DNA of 64,000 bases from Bacteroidota bacterium (GCA_020403265.1 JADBXZ010000008.1:1-64000); one strand, 5' to 3'. Shown: positions 54,838-62,810, counted from the stretch's first letter. A program made the numbers and translations. Notes: generated from the letters alone by a model not told the origin.

Positions 54838-55749
54838 GTGCACGCAACAGCTAAATATATTTATTGCTTAATGTTATTTTGTTTAATCATTGGGCATTCA
54901 AAGGCACAATTTCAAATCATTAAAAACAATAAAAAATTAGGCATTACTTATAACGGTAAACAAATTGTGCCAGCCGGTTATGATTCGTTGATTGGGTTCA
55001 ACTCTAACGTTTGTATGTTATGCGTTCGTAAACCAATGCCATCCACAAACAAGTTTATCAGAACTTTGGTTCCTACTATGGTTTGTAGTTACTTTAATAC
55101 CAAAGGAGATCGCCTTGTGCTAAAAGTAAACGACAAGGACACTGCGAGTTGTTTTGCTCTTAGTAAAAATGCATTGGAAGATTTTACAAAACTTGGCTCA
55201 ATGTTCAAGACTTTTTACAACCAAAAAAAATATCTTGTTGATTTTGATTTTGTTCAAAAAACGTATAAACCTTATGATAACGTTTTTCCATTCGGTATTT
55301 TCGATTATTATGTAATTGAAAAAAAAACAAATGGGATGTCTGTTTTTGGTTTAACTGATAAAAATGAACAAATTATTATTGAACCTGTTTACGCTAATTT
55401 GAAATTAAACACCTTTGATTCAAGCATCATTGCTTGCGTTGCCGGTTTAATTGGCTCCAGTGCCGATGATGTGTTTGATTTGAAAGGAACTAAGATTAAA
55501 TCATATAATCGTCATGTTGAATTTATTGATAAATATTTTTCAGCATTTAAAATTTATCAACCTAAAGAATATTTTATTATCTCTGATAATACAACCAAAA
55601 AAGAAACACAACTTAAGTTTGAAGCAATAATGCCATTTGACAGTACTTACGTTTTAACCTTAGAAGACGAAAAATGGTTTAAGTTTAATTTAAAAAATAA
55701 CGAAAAGAAATTTTACAAGCTATATGAAAAAGATCAGAGTAGCCATTAA
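54838..55749 (+). CDS. Secreted WG-repeat-like protein
   Basis: About 303 aa from GTG 54838. An ATG at 54784 is open too, but a promoter box covers it; ATG 54871 is the other option. The N-terminus ATAKYIYCLMLFCLIIGHSKA is a signal peptide. Two WG-like units are visible: NNKKLGITYNGKQIVPAGYDSL near the start and MSVFGLTDKNEQIIIEPVYANL in the middle. In other proteins such repeats form beta structures of unclear role. The end overlaps the GAPDH start by 26 nt, so the two genes are likely coupled. Confidence 0.55.
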   Translation: MHATAKYIYCLMLFCLIIGHSKAQFQIIKNNKKLGITYNGKQIVPAGYDSLIGFNSNVCMLCVRKPMPSTNKFIRTLVPTMVCSYFNTKGDRLVLKVNDKDTASCFALSKNALEDFTKLGSMFKTFYNQKKYLVDFDFVQKTYKPYDNVFPFGIFDYYVIEKKTNGMSVFGLTDKNEQIIIEPVYANLKLNTFDSSIIACVAGLIGSSADDVFDLKGTKIKSYNRHVEFIDKYFSAFKIYQPKEYFIISDNTTKKETQLKFEAIMPFDSTYVLTLEDEKWFKFNLKNNEKKFYKLYEKDQSSH

Positions 55750-56725
55750 CGGTTTTGGAAGAATTGGAAGAACCTTTCTTCGTAATTGCAGTAAATACCC
55801 GCAAATTGAAGTTGTTTGCATTAATGATTTAACAACCACCAAAACATTAGCCCATCTGTTTAAGTACGATTCGGTGCATAAACAATTTAATGGCGAAATA
55901 AGTTATACAGAAACGAGCTTGGTTATTAACTCTAAAATAATTAAAGTTACTGCCATTAAAAATCCTGAAGAGTTGCCTTGGAAAGATTTAGATGTTGACA
56001 TTGTATTGGAATCAACGGGTTTGTTTTTGACCAAGGAGCATTTGCAAAAACACATTAAAGCTGGTGCAAAGCGCGTGATCTTGTCTGCGCCTGCCAAAGA
56101 CGATGATGTTGTTTCGATTGTATTAGGTGTCAATGATGAAGTATTAACCAAAGATGTGCAAATAATTTCAAATGCAAGCTGTACAACAAATTGCGCGGCA
56201 CCAATGTTAAAAGTATTGTTGCCTTATGAAATAGAAGAGGCTTACATAACCACCGTGCATTCTTACACTAATGATCAGCGAATCCACGATGCGCCTCACA
56301 AGGATTTGAGAAGAGCGCGTGCTGCTGCCATGAGCATCATTCCAACATCAACAGGTGCAGCCAAAGCCATCACTAAAATATTTCCAGATCTTGCCGGTAA
56401 AATTGGCGGCTGTGGTATGCGGGTGCCTGTGCCAAACGGCTCCCTTACCGACATCACCTGCGTTTTAAAAAAGCCTGTTACTGTAAATGAATTAAATGAA
56501 GCCTATAAAAAGGCAGCGAATCATGAATTAAAAGGTATTCTTGCTTACACCGACGAACCAATTGTTGGTGTGGATGTGATTGGAAACAGCAATAGCGTAT
56601 TATTTGATGCAGAGTTTACCAGCATTGTTGGTAATTTGGTAAAGGTCATCGGTTGGTATGATAACGAGTGGGGCTACAGTAACCGTTGCGTTGATTTGGT
56701 AGTTAAAATGGCACAATACATCTGA
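55724..56725 (+). CDS. gapA: Glyceraldehyde-3-phosphate dehydrogenase, type I
   Basis: 333-aa glycolytic enzyme oxidising glyceraldehyde-3-phosphate with NAD and phosphate. The nucleotide fold shows GFGRIGR (10-16) and the adenine-ribose Asp35 (CINDL), favouring NAD over NADP. Catalytic Cys153 (SNASCTTNC) and His179 (TTVHSYTNDQ) are present. The P-loop and WYDNEWGYSNRCVDL near the C-terminus are canonical. The ATG overlaps the upstream WG-like gene by 26 nt, and the stop overlaps the DedA start as TGATG. It is part of a short run gapA-dedA-kdnB. Confidence 0.96.
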   Translation: MKKIRVAINGFGRIGRTFLRNCSKYPQIEVVCINDLTTTKTLAHLFKYDSVHKQFNGEISYTETSLVINSKIIKVTAIKNPEELPWKDLDVDIVLESTGLFLTKEHLQKHIKAGAKRVILSAPAKDDDVVSIVLGVNDEVLTKDVQIISNASCTTNCAAPMLKVLLPYEIEEAYITTVHSYTNDQRIHDAPHKDLRRARAAAMSIIPTSTGAAKAITKIFPDLAGKIGGCGMRVPVPNGSLTDITCVLKKPVTVNELNEAYKKAANHELKGILAYTDEPIVGVDVIGNSNSVLFDAEFTSIVGNLVKVIGWYDNEWGYSNRCVDLVVKMAQYI

Positions 56726-57348
56726 TGTGGGATTTTTTAAAACAGCTTACAGACCCTAACAGCATCATTCAGTTTGGCGGTTTAGGGTTGTTATTGTTTG
56801 TTATTTTTGCTGAAACCGGATTGTTGGTTGGTTTTTTCCTTCCCGGAGATAATTTAATTTTATTAGCCGGTATACTCTGTAAATCTAAACCGGAGTTGCT
56901 TGGCGTTAATTACATTGTAATGGTGACTTTAATGGTACTTGCTGCAGTTTCAGGAAATTTATTCGGTTATTGGTTTGGTTATAAAAGTGGGGTGATGCTA
57001 TTTAAGCGAGAAGATGGTTTTCTTTTCAAAAAGAAACATTTAGAAACCACTGAGCTGGCATATAACAAATATGGCGGTAATTTAGTATTAATCATTGCCC
57101 GTTTTCTCCCTGTTGTCAGAACATTTGCACCAATATTGGCCGGCGCCATTAAAGTTGATTTTAAAAAGTTTATGTTGTTTAACATCCTTGGTGCAGTATT
57201 TTGGATTGTTGGCTTAACAGCCATTGGCTATGTGTCGGTTATTTTATTTCCTTCTATTACTAATTATTTGAGCTATGTGTTTATTGCCTTAATTATTCTG
57301 ACTGCTTTACCAATAATCAGACTACGTTTTATTAAAAAGAATAATTAA
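56725..57348 (+). CDS. DedA/VTT-domain membrane protein
   Basis: 207 aa with about five to six hydrophobic segments. The family signature is present: AETGLLVGFFLPGDNLILLAG with the E..L....PG.. pattern, then GNLFGYWFGYKSG, and FTHK..HLETTELAYNKYGG as F.R.-type motifs with RFLPVVRTFAPILAG. DedA proteins act as undecaprenyl-phosphate or lipid transporters or flippases. The ATG overlaps the gapA stop. kdnB follows after 19 nt, giving a possible envelope theme for the run. Confidence 0.85.
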   Translation: MWDFLKQLTDPNSIIQFGGLGLLLFVIFAETGLLVGFFLPGDNLILLAGILCKSKPELLGVNYIVMVTLMVLAAVSGNLFGYWFGYKSGVMLFKREDGFLFKKKHLETTELAYNKYGGNLVLIIARFLPVVRTFAPILAGAIKVDFKKFMLFNILGAVFWIVGLTAIGYVSVILFPSITNYLSYVFIALIILTALPIIRLRFIKKNN

Positions 57349-57367
57349 TTTTAAATTTTATAGAGTT

Positions 57368-58450
57368 ATGCAACACAAGAATTTTAAAAACATTGATAAA
57401 GTAACTTACGGAAGAGGAAGTTTTTCGCAATTGGCCGAAACGATTGAACCTGTTCGCGCATTGAATAAAAGTTACTTTGTTTACATCGTAGATAATTATT
57501 TTAAAGGTAAATCTTTAGAATCCAAGCTTCAGAATAAACCGGAGGATTTAATTTATTTTATTGATGTGGATCCAAAGGAGCCAACAACAGAACAAATTGA
57601 TACATTACGCGATGAAATTTTAAACAGCAAAGGTTTGCCAAGTGGTGTGATAGGTATAGGCGGCGGAAGTATTATGGATATAGCCAAGGCTTTATCATTA
57701 ATGCTGACCAATGAAGGTTCTTCTACATTGTATCAGGGCTTAAATTTAATTAAGAAACCCGGCGTTTATCATCTTGGCGTTCCAACAATCAGCGGAACCG
57801 GTGCAGAGGTTAGTATGACAGCCGTATTAACCGGTCCGGAGAAAAAATTAGGTTTGAAATGCGACTGGACCGTGTTTAATCAGGTTATTCTTGATCCTGA
57901 ATTGATTGCAACCGTCCCAAAAGACTGGTGGTTTTACACAGGTATGGACACTTACATCCATTGCATAGAATCGCATTACGGGATTAAAAACAATGCTTTT
58001 AGTTTGGCTTATGGTAACCAGGCTTTGCAATTATGCCGCGAGGTATATTTAGGGCAAGGTGCCGGTCAAAACAATGAAAACGATGATAAGTTAATGGTTG
58101 CTTCGCTAATGGGTGGCTTAAGTTTAACATACAGTGAAGTAGGTGTTTGCCATGCCTTAAGTTATGGTTTAAGTAAAATATTAGGTACACGACATTGTTT
58201 GGCTAATTGCATCATTTTTCAACATTTAGGCGATATCTATCCGGTTGGACATGGTGAGTTCATGCAAATGATTCGCCAACACCAAATTATTTTGCCGCAA
58301 AATTTAAGTAAAGGTTGGGATGAGGACACCATCACCAAAATGGCGCAGGTAAGTATTAATTTACCTTTTATGTGGCACCATGCTTTTGGAGATAATTACA
58401 AGGAAATAGCCACGCTGGAATATATTAAAGATTTGTTTAGGAGGTTGTAA
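57368..58450 (+). CDS. kdnB: KdnB-like Fe-dependent alcohol dehydrogenase (Kdo 8-oxidase)
   Basis: 360-aa iron-containing alcohol dehydrogenase fold. The NAD-binding GGGS is at 98-101. Metal ligands D194, H198, H262 and H276 are intact (GMDTYIHCIES; GVCHALSYG; TRHCLAN). The N-terminus HKNFKNIDKVTYGRGSFSQL and the LP.K..DLIYFIDVD segment resemble Shewanella KdnB. KdnB oxidises C8 of Kdo before amination to 8-amino-Kdo in LPS core synthesis. The partner aminotransferase KdnA is not in the window, so confidence is limited; another polyol substrate remains possible. Confidence 0.75.
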   Translation: MQHKNFKNIDKVTYGRGSFSQLAETIEPVRALNKSYFVYIVDNYFKGKSLESKLQNKPEDLIYFIDVDPKEPTTEQIDTLRDEILNSKGLPSGVIGIGGGSIMDIAKALSLMLTNEGSSTLYQGLNLIKKPGVYHLGVPTISGTGAEVSMTAVLTGPEKKLGLKCDWTVFNQVILDPELIATVPKDWWFYTGMDTYIHCIESHYGIKNNAFSLAYGNQALQLCREVYLGQGAGQNNENDDKLMVASLMGGLSLTYSEVGVCHALSYGLSKILGTRHCLANCIIFQHLGDIYPVGHGEFMQMIRQHQIILPQNLSKGWDEDTITKMAQVSINLPFMWHHAFGDNYKEIATLEYIKDLFRRL

Positions 58451-58561
58451 TGGATGTTGAGCAAATAGCCTGTTGGTAGAATTTATAAACTTAAACGTAC
58501 ACCGAACTATTCGATAAGTGTAGTGGCGCTAGAAGTGGTAATTTTCTTTTCAAGAATTGTT

Positions 58562-59266
58562 TTAATTTTTCTCACTTTTTTTCAAATTAAAGATATATGC
58601 AAATCCAAAATTCCAAAAAATACTATGCTGGTCGGTTCTTTTTCTTTGCGAATTAAGCACTGCTTGGTCTTTAATATATCTATAACCTAAGGTGGTATTT
58701 AAGCACATGTTATTATTTAAAAAGTGATTAAAGCCAAATGCACCAATACCTTGATAAAATGAAAATTTAGATGAACCGGTGTTTTTCTGGCCAATACTAC
58801 CATCATCTAAAAAGTATTTCGAATTGTATTTGTAGTTGTTGCCAGATGCGCCTGAAACAAGCTGAAAATAGAATCTGTTTTTCTTGTTATTGGTGAAATA
58901 GTATCTAACAATAGGATTTAGTCCTAAATAATAGGTTGAGCTCTCAAAATTACTTGTTTTTTTATCGTTAAGTTCAAAAAAATCTTGGTTTGTATATGCA
59001 TAACCAAGATTAAATGAAAGGCCCAAAGCTAAATTATGGTTTAAAAAATAAAGTAATGTTGGTAAAAAACTTGCGTTGAAATTTGTGTTCTTTGTGTACT
59101 CCTTGTTGCTTGTGCCGGATTCTATAATTTTATTTCTGTTAAATAGTAAATCTCCTATGCTTCCTTCAATCATTAAACTGCTTTTCTGAGTTTGGCTAAC
59201 TAGCAATTTTGAAAAGATTAGAATAAATATTACAACATAAAATTTCTTTCTACTTTTATACTTCAT
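58562..59266 (-). CDS. Outer-membrane beta-barrel protein, unknown function
   Basis: 234 aa with a signal peptide (about 1-24, ending LLVSQ). The body is made of amphipathic strands such as NLALGLSFNLGYAYTN, STYYLGLNPIVRYYFTN, NRFYFQLVSGASG and HSIFWNFGFAYIF near the end. This is an eight-stranded porin-like barrel pattern often annotated as an outer-membrane beta-barrel domain. I do not recognise a specific family. The gene stands alone; a T9SS-tail remnant begins just upstream of its start, on the same strand. Confidence 0.65.
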   Translation of the reverse strand: MKYKSRKKFYVVIFILIFSKLLVSQTQKSSLMIEGSIGDLLFNRNKIIESGTSNKEYTKNTNFNASFLPTLLYFLNHNLALGLSFNLGYAYTNQDFFELNDKKTSNFESSTYYLGLNPIVRYYFTNNKKNRFYFQLVSGASGNNYKYNSKYFLDDGSIGQKNTGSSKFSFYQGIGAFGFNHFLNNNMCLNTTLGYRYIKDQAVLNSQRKRTDQHSIFWNFGFAYIFNLKKSEKN

Positions 59267-59634
59267 ACTTGTAAATTTAATTTATTACTAGTTTGTTTGT
59301 TTGAATAGACTCCTTGTGGTTTACTTTTAAGATATATAACCCGCAGTTTTGTTTCGTCGTGGCGAACGCAATGGAGCTAACACCTCTAATATTAACGGCA
59401 TTTTTAATGCTAAAGTGCTCTTTATAATTCTTTAATATCATAATTTAAATCTAGCGATAAATAAAGTTAATAAAATCCGGTTACAATTCAAAACGTAGTC
59501 ATCGTTTTAATTCTGTGGATTAGCGTTAATAAAGACTAGATTCCTAAAATGTAATGAAGCGGGGAAGAATTTTGAAACCTTAAAAGTGCAGGCCACCAAA
59601 GGATTGGTTTAAGGCGATGCTTTATAAATTGATA
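59267..59634. other. 368-bp intergenic region with a decayed coding remnant
   Basis: The part at 59277-59441 holds the T9SS-tail remnant described separately. In 59442-59634 I see no recognisable frame, RNA or promoter; it includes several in-frame stops and may be further degraded sequence. Confidence 0.5.
59277..59441 (-). pseudogene. Remnant of a type IX secretion C-terminal sorting domain
   Basis: A 54-codon minus-strand frame encodes SSIAFATTKQNCGLYILKV followed by NHKESIQTNKLVIN and stop. The pattern G-L-Y-I-L-K-V ... K-L-V-I-N-stop is the end of type-A sorting domains. A stop codon lies immediately upstream of the only ATG, and no signal peptide or passenger is present. It therefore looks like the surviving tail of a lost secreted protein, not a functional small gene. 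Confidence 0.55.
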
Positions 59635-60720
59635 TTATTTAGCACTCGAATAGATCAGTACATTGAATACGTATGGGTTAGCCTTTTTAATTTGTTCGGT
59701 TCTTTTAAGCCCTTTTATATTGGATTTTTTTCCGGGATTAATAACTAAATCAGTTTGATTGGTGTTTTTAGCAAATGTATTAATGCACGAAATTAATTGG
59801 GTTGCTTTAACCGCAAAACCGGTACCTTCGGCAACTTTATTTTTTCCACGGATTACACCAATTACATTGGCCTGTTCATCAAGAAGCGGACCACCACTGT
59901 TTCCAGGATTAATTGGAATACTAATTTGGTACATGGTTGTATCATTTGTAAATCCGGTTAAAGAACTCAAAGAGCCTTCGCCATAAACCATGTCTTTTCG
60001 CGGATAACCAAGTGTAAAAACTTTTTCACCTATTTCGGCGCTTTTGTTACTAAGTGTAAAAGGCACCTGCCAATCTTTAACTTTTATAATGTCAGCAACA
60101 CGAAGTACAGCAAGATCAAGGTTTGCATCCGTATAAACAACTGTTGTTAATGTTCGGTTTAATTTATCGTTTTCAATGAGCACACTATCTGCCCCTTTAA
60201 CCATGTGGTAACTTGTTATCACGTAACCGTTATTGTTAAGAGCAAAGGCACTTCCCTCAAAACTGGCCGGGGCATAATTTAATTTAGTATTGGTTTTTAC
60301 AATTTCGCCTACAATTACATCATTGGTTTGTTTTAAAACCTCCACATCTCTTTTTAGCTCGGTAATTTCGCCATTGGTTGCTTTTTGTTGGTTAATCCAG
60401 GAGAAAGAAACAAGCATAACTACCAAGGCTGTACATGCTGCTACAGCAATGGTTTTGCCGTAATGTTGAAAGAAATTACCTTTGGGATGAAGTGCAATGA
60501 TTTTGCCATCGTTTCCGAATTCAGATGCATGAATTGCTTTTAAATTAGCTTTTAATTGTGCATTTTGTTCAGAGGATTGCAATGTGTCAATCAAACTTTT
60601 GTGTTGTTCAAAAGCGGTTTTAAAAGTTAAATCGTTGTTTAATCTTTCTTCAAACGCATTTCTTTGTTCGTTCGCCAGCTCATTTTTAAGATACGCATCA
60701 AATAAATCTACAGGTCTCAT
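59635..60720 (-). CDS. Anti-sigma-like membrane protein fused to a trypsin-like (S1C) protease
   Basis: 361 aa. Residues 1-85 form a charged cytoplasmic helical domain resembling anti-sigma factors. One transmembrane helix (about 90-108) crosses the membrane, and a coiled segment (118-138) leads to a trypsin-like domain (about 150-315). The catalytic triad is His172 (TSYHMVKGADS), Asp202 (DANLDLAVLRV) and Ser275 (NPGNSGGPLL). No PDZ domain follows; a basic tail ends it. The ECF sigma gene lies 9 nt upstream. The layout suggests a sensor-protease that controls its sigma factor across the membrane. The anti-sigma part is inferred from position and shape. Confidence 0.75.
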   Translation of the reverse strand: MRPVDLFDAYLKNELANEQRNAFEERLNNDLTFKTAFEQHKSLIDTLQSSEQNAQLKANLKAIHASEFGNDGKIIALHPKGNFFQHYGKTIAVAACTALVVMLVSFSWINQQKATNGEITELKRDVEVLKQTNDVIVGEIVKTNTKLNYAPASFEGSAFALNNNGYVITSYHMVKGADSVLIENDKLNRTLTTVVYTDANLDLAVLRVADIIKVKDWQVPFTLSNKSAEIGEKVFTLGYPRKDMVYGEGSLSSLTGFTNDTTMYQISIPINPGNSGGPLLDEQANVIGVIRGKNKVAEGTGFAVKATQLISCINTFAKNTNQTDLVINPGKKSNIKGLKRTEQIKKANPYVFNVLIYSSAK

Positions 60721-60729
60721 CTTTCTTTT

Positions 60730-61311
60730 TTATTCGTTTAATTCAATTTCTTTTTCAAAAAAGTACTTTTTTAAGCGTTGTAAACATTTGTACTTTTGGG
60801 TTTTTGCATTATCCGCATTGGTATACCCAAATTTTTCAGCAATTTCATCCATGCTCTTTTTATTTACATAAAAATCTTGGATGAGTGTTTTGCAGGGCTC
60901 GCCCAATAAGCCCAAACTAGTATTCATTTTTAAAATGTTGTTTTCTTTTTCTAAATGAAAACCAACATCTTCTGTAACATCTACCAGGTCATTTTCTTCC
61001 TCTTCCTTAAAAAGATAAGTGTTACCATTTTTTTTGAGTTGTTTTAACCACAAACGTTTGGCAATAGAGTAAATGTATGTTTGTAACTGACAATTCAACT
61101 GAAATTGGGGCTTTTGAACATTTTCATACACCGCAATAATGGTTTCTTGGTAGAGATCCTGAGCTAAATCGCTGTTACCGCTATTGTTTACAACAAGTTT
61201 AAGAACGAGGTGATAGTACTTTTTATACAAAGCGTTTAAAATCTCATTATTATTGGCTTTTAATCCGCTAATAAATTGATCGTCGGTTAAGTGCGTGCTG
61301 CTTTTGGCCAT
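60730..61311 (-). CDS. ECF-type RNA polymerase sigma factor
   Basis: 193 aa. Region 2 (about 15-90) contains DLAQDLYQETIIAVYENV and the hydrophobic YIYSIAKRLWLKQLKK. A linker rich in Glu precedes region 4 (about 120-180), with SMDEIAEKFGYTNADNAKTQK and YKCLQRLKKYF forming the DNA-binding helix-turn-helix. It is a group 4 sigma. The anti-sigma/protease gene follows 9 nt downstream. A promoter candidate upstream (TTGGGTTACC, 14 nt, GTATTAA) is matched by one facing the divergent lipoprotein gene, suggesting autoregulation. Confidence 0.9.
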   Translation of the reverse strand: MAKSSTHLTDDQFISGLKANNNEILNALYKKYYHLVLKLVVNNSGNSDLAQDLYQETIIAVYENVQKPQFQLNCQLQTYIYSIAKRLWLKQLKKNGNTYLFKEEEENDLVDVTEDVGFHLEKENNILKMNTSLGLLGEPCKTLIQDFYVNKKSMDEIAEKFGYTNADNAKTQKYKCLQRLKKYFFEKEIELNE

Positions 61312-61325
61312 TCGCTTTGTTTAAA

Positions 61326-61356
61326 TTAATACGATAAGCCGCTAAAGGTAACCCAA
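61326..61356 (-). promoter_or_regulatory. Candidate ECF promoter of the sigma gene
   Basis: Minus strand: TTGGGTTACC (61347-61356), 14 nt, GTATTAA (61326-61332), then 14 nt to the sigma ATG at 61311. Element and spacing are the same as in the divergent copy at 61471-61501. Confidence 0.6.
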
Positions 61357-61470
61357 GCATTTGGTTTTTTAAAAGAAATTTTCTGGAACCTTCATTTAAA
61401 GCTTATCTTATTAAATTTATTTACCTGTAAATCAATTTGTTATGAAAAAAGTCATTTTTTTTTAAATAAA

Positions 61471-61501
61471 TTGGGTTACCATTTTAAAAAGGCGGTATCA
61501 A
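61471..61501 (+). promoter_or_regulatory. Candidate ECF promoter of the small lipoprotein gene
   Basis: TTGGGTTACC (61471-61480), 14 nt, GTATCAA (61495-61501), then 34 nt to ATG 61536. The -35-like element is identical to the sigma-gene copy and the -10-like element differs at one base. Confidence 0.6.
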
Positions 61502-61535
61502 TGTAAAATTAACAAACAATTAAAAAACAAAAACA

Positions 61536-61778
61536 ATGAAAAAAGTATTCTCAATTATCGCAGTAGCTTTATTAGCTACTTCATTCGTAGCTTGTGGTCC
61601 TTCTGCTGAAGAAAAAGCTAAAGCTGAAGCTGATGCAAAACGTATCGCTGATTCAATTGCAACTGCATTAACTGAATCAATGAACGCTGCAGTTAACGAA
61701 GCTACTGATGCTGCCGCTACTGCTACTGATGCTGCTGCTACAGCTACTGAAGCTGCTGCTGCTGAAGTAAAACATTAA
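61536..61778 (+). CDS. Small Ala-rich lipoprotein
   Basis: 80 aa. The lipobox SFVAC (Cys20) follows a good signal helix. The mature part is highly helical and Ala-rich (DAKRIADSIATALTES, then Ala/Thr repeats). Three seven-residue repeats of the TDAAATA kind suggest a coiled or Lpp-like rod, though no Lpp homology is claimed. It is divergent from the ECF sigma gene and has a promoter motif matching that gene's, so it is probably a target of that sigma. A terminator follows. It shares a motif with the next lipoprotein gene. Confidence 0.75.
   Translation: MKKVFSIIAVALLATSFVACGPSAEEKAKAEADAKRIADSIATALTESMNAAVNEATDAAATATDAAATATEAAAAEVKH
61704..61766. repeat. Three 21-bp tandem repeats in the lipoprotein gene
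   Basis: ACTGATGCTGC-type units begin at 61704, 61725 and 61746. They encode TDAAATA, TDAAATA and TEAAAAE. The first two differ by only two bases, so copy number could vary by slippage. Confidence 0.6.
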
Positions 61779-61802
61779 TAAGTTGTGTTTAGTTAGCTGA
61801 TT

Positions 61803-61832
61803 AGCCCTTGAGTACTTTACTCAGGGGCTTTT
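61803..61832 (+). terminator. Intrinsic terminator after the small lipoprotein
   Basis: AGCCCTTGAGTA pairs with TACTCAGGGGCT (one G-T) around CTT, followed by TTT. Confidence 0.75.
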
Positions 61833-61888
61833 CTGTTATTGAATCTTAAATTTCTTAAACCAGAAGTCCTACTTTTCGATAAAATAAG

Positions 61889-61896
61889 TATATTTG
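61889..61896 (+). promoter_or_regulatory. -7 box (TATATTTG) for the second lipoprotein
   Basis: Exact TAnnTTTG match 32 bp before ATG 61929. It lies downstream of a further-upstream start candidate at 61839, which it excludes. Confidence 0.5.
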
Positions 61897-61928
61897 GTTT
61901 ATTATTTAGACACCAAAATTGCTTGATT

Positions 61929-62174
61929 ATGAAAATGCTTTTTAGTTCACTTGTATTAGTTGTTGCTTTTTCACTTTGTTCATGTGGTAAAGCGGCAGAA
62001 GACCGCAGCGCAAGTGACGCCAGAAATAAAATCATTCAAGACTCCATGGTAAACACCATTAAAAACCGCATGCAGGAACCATTTGTGGTGATTTACGGGA
62101 CACCTAACCCTCCACAACAATTGCAGCCGATTAGCACCAATTCACCTGCTGCGCCAACAACTTCAGTTAAATAA
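61929..62174 (+). CDS. Second small lipoprotein
   Basis: 81 aa from ATG 61929, chosen because a consensus -7 box lies between it and an earlier in-frame start. The lipobox is CSC (Cys19) after MKMLFSSLVLVVAFSL. The mature protein opens with SASDARNKIIQDSMVNTIKNRM, resembling EADAKRIADSIATAL in the neighbouring lipoprotein. It ends in a Pro/Thr/Ser-rich stretch. The two may be distant paralogues; no ECF-type promoter was found here. It converges on the pyrophosphatase gene with 3 nt between stops. Confidence 0.65.
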   Translation: MKMLFSSLVLVVAFSLCSCGKAAEDRSASDARNKIIQDSMVNTIKNRMQEPFVVIYGTPNPPQQLQPISTNSPAAPTTSVK

Positions 62175-62177
62175 TAG

Positions 62178-62810
62178 TTATACGCCTATGTTGAGGTGTG
62201 ACTTAAATTGTTTGTTGTAATCCAAAATACTTAACTGAATAACTTTTTTAGCTTCCGCTGCATCATAAGTATCTGTTATTACAACTGAGTTAGTTGAACC
62301 TGGTATTGCTTTATAAGTTAAAAAGTAGTGCTTGAGTCTGTTTATAATGCTTTCGGGACAATCCATTATAGATTTGAATTGTCCATAAATTTCATCTTGT
62401 TTTAGGACAGCAATTATTTTATCATCGGCTTCTCCTTTGTCTATCATTCTAAAACCACCAATTGGAATTGCCTCAAGAATAATGTCACCGCTTGTTATGC
62501 TTCGTTCGCTTAAAACACATATATCCAGGGGGTCGCCATCGCCTTTAGTTACAGTACGTTTAGATTGGTTTTCTGCAAATTCACGAATGTTTTCGTCGCA
62601 ATAAGTTTGAGGTATAAACCCGTATAAAGCCGGCACAATATTCGAAAATTTTTGCGGTCTGTCAACTTTCCTATAGCCGGTTACCTTATCAATTTCATAT
62701 TTTACGGTATCATTAGGGACCATTTCTATATAAGCTGTTACAACATCAGGGCAGTTACTGCCAATACTGATGCCATGCCACGGATGTGGTTTGAAAAGAT
62801 TAACACTCAT
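62178..62810 (-). CDS. ppa: Inorganic pyrophosphatase, family I
   Basis: 210-aa soluble enzyme hydrolysing pyrophosphate to phosphate with Mg2+. The signature GDGDPLDICVLSE carries the metal-binding D91, D93 and D96. Upstream YEIDKVTGYRKVDR and YGFIPQTYC are family-typical, as is the later A.IPIGGFRMIDKGEADDKIIAV. Length is slightly longer than the E. coli protein. The start codon overlaps the stop of the NTR-like gene (ATGA), so the two are translated together. Confidence 0.94.
   Translation of the reverse strand: MSVNLFKPHPWHGISIGSNCPDVVTAYIEMVPNDTVKYEIDKVTGYRKVDRPQKFSNIVPALYGFIPQTYCDENIREFAENQSKRTVTKGDGDPLDICVLSERSITSGDIILEAIPIGGFRMIDKGEADDKIIAVLKQDEIYGQFKSIMDCPESIINRLKHYFLTYKAIPGSTNSVVITDTYDAAEAKKVIQLSILDYNKQFKSHLNIGV

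Noticed and set aside
61839-61928. Longer second lipoprotein starting at 61839
   Set aside because: The -7 box at 61889-61896 lies downstream of that start, and the signal peptide begins at 61929.
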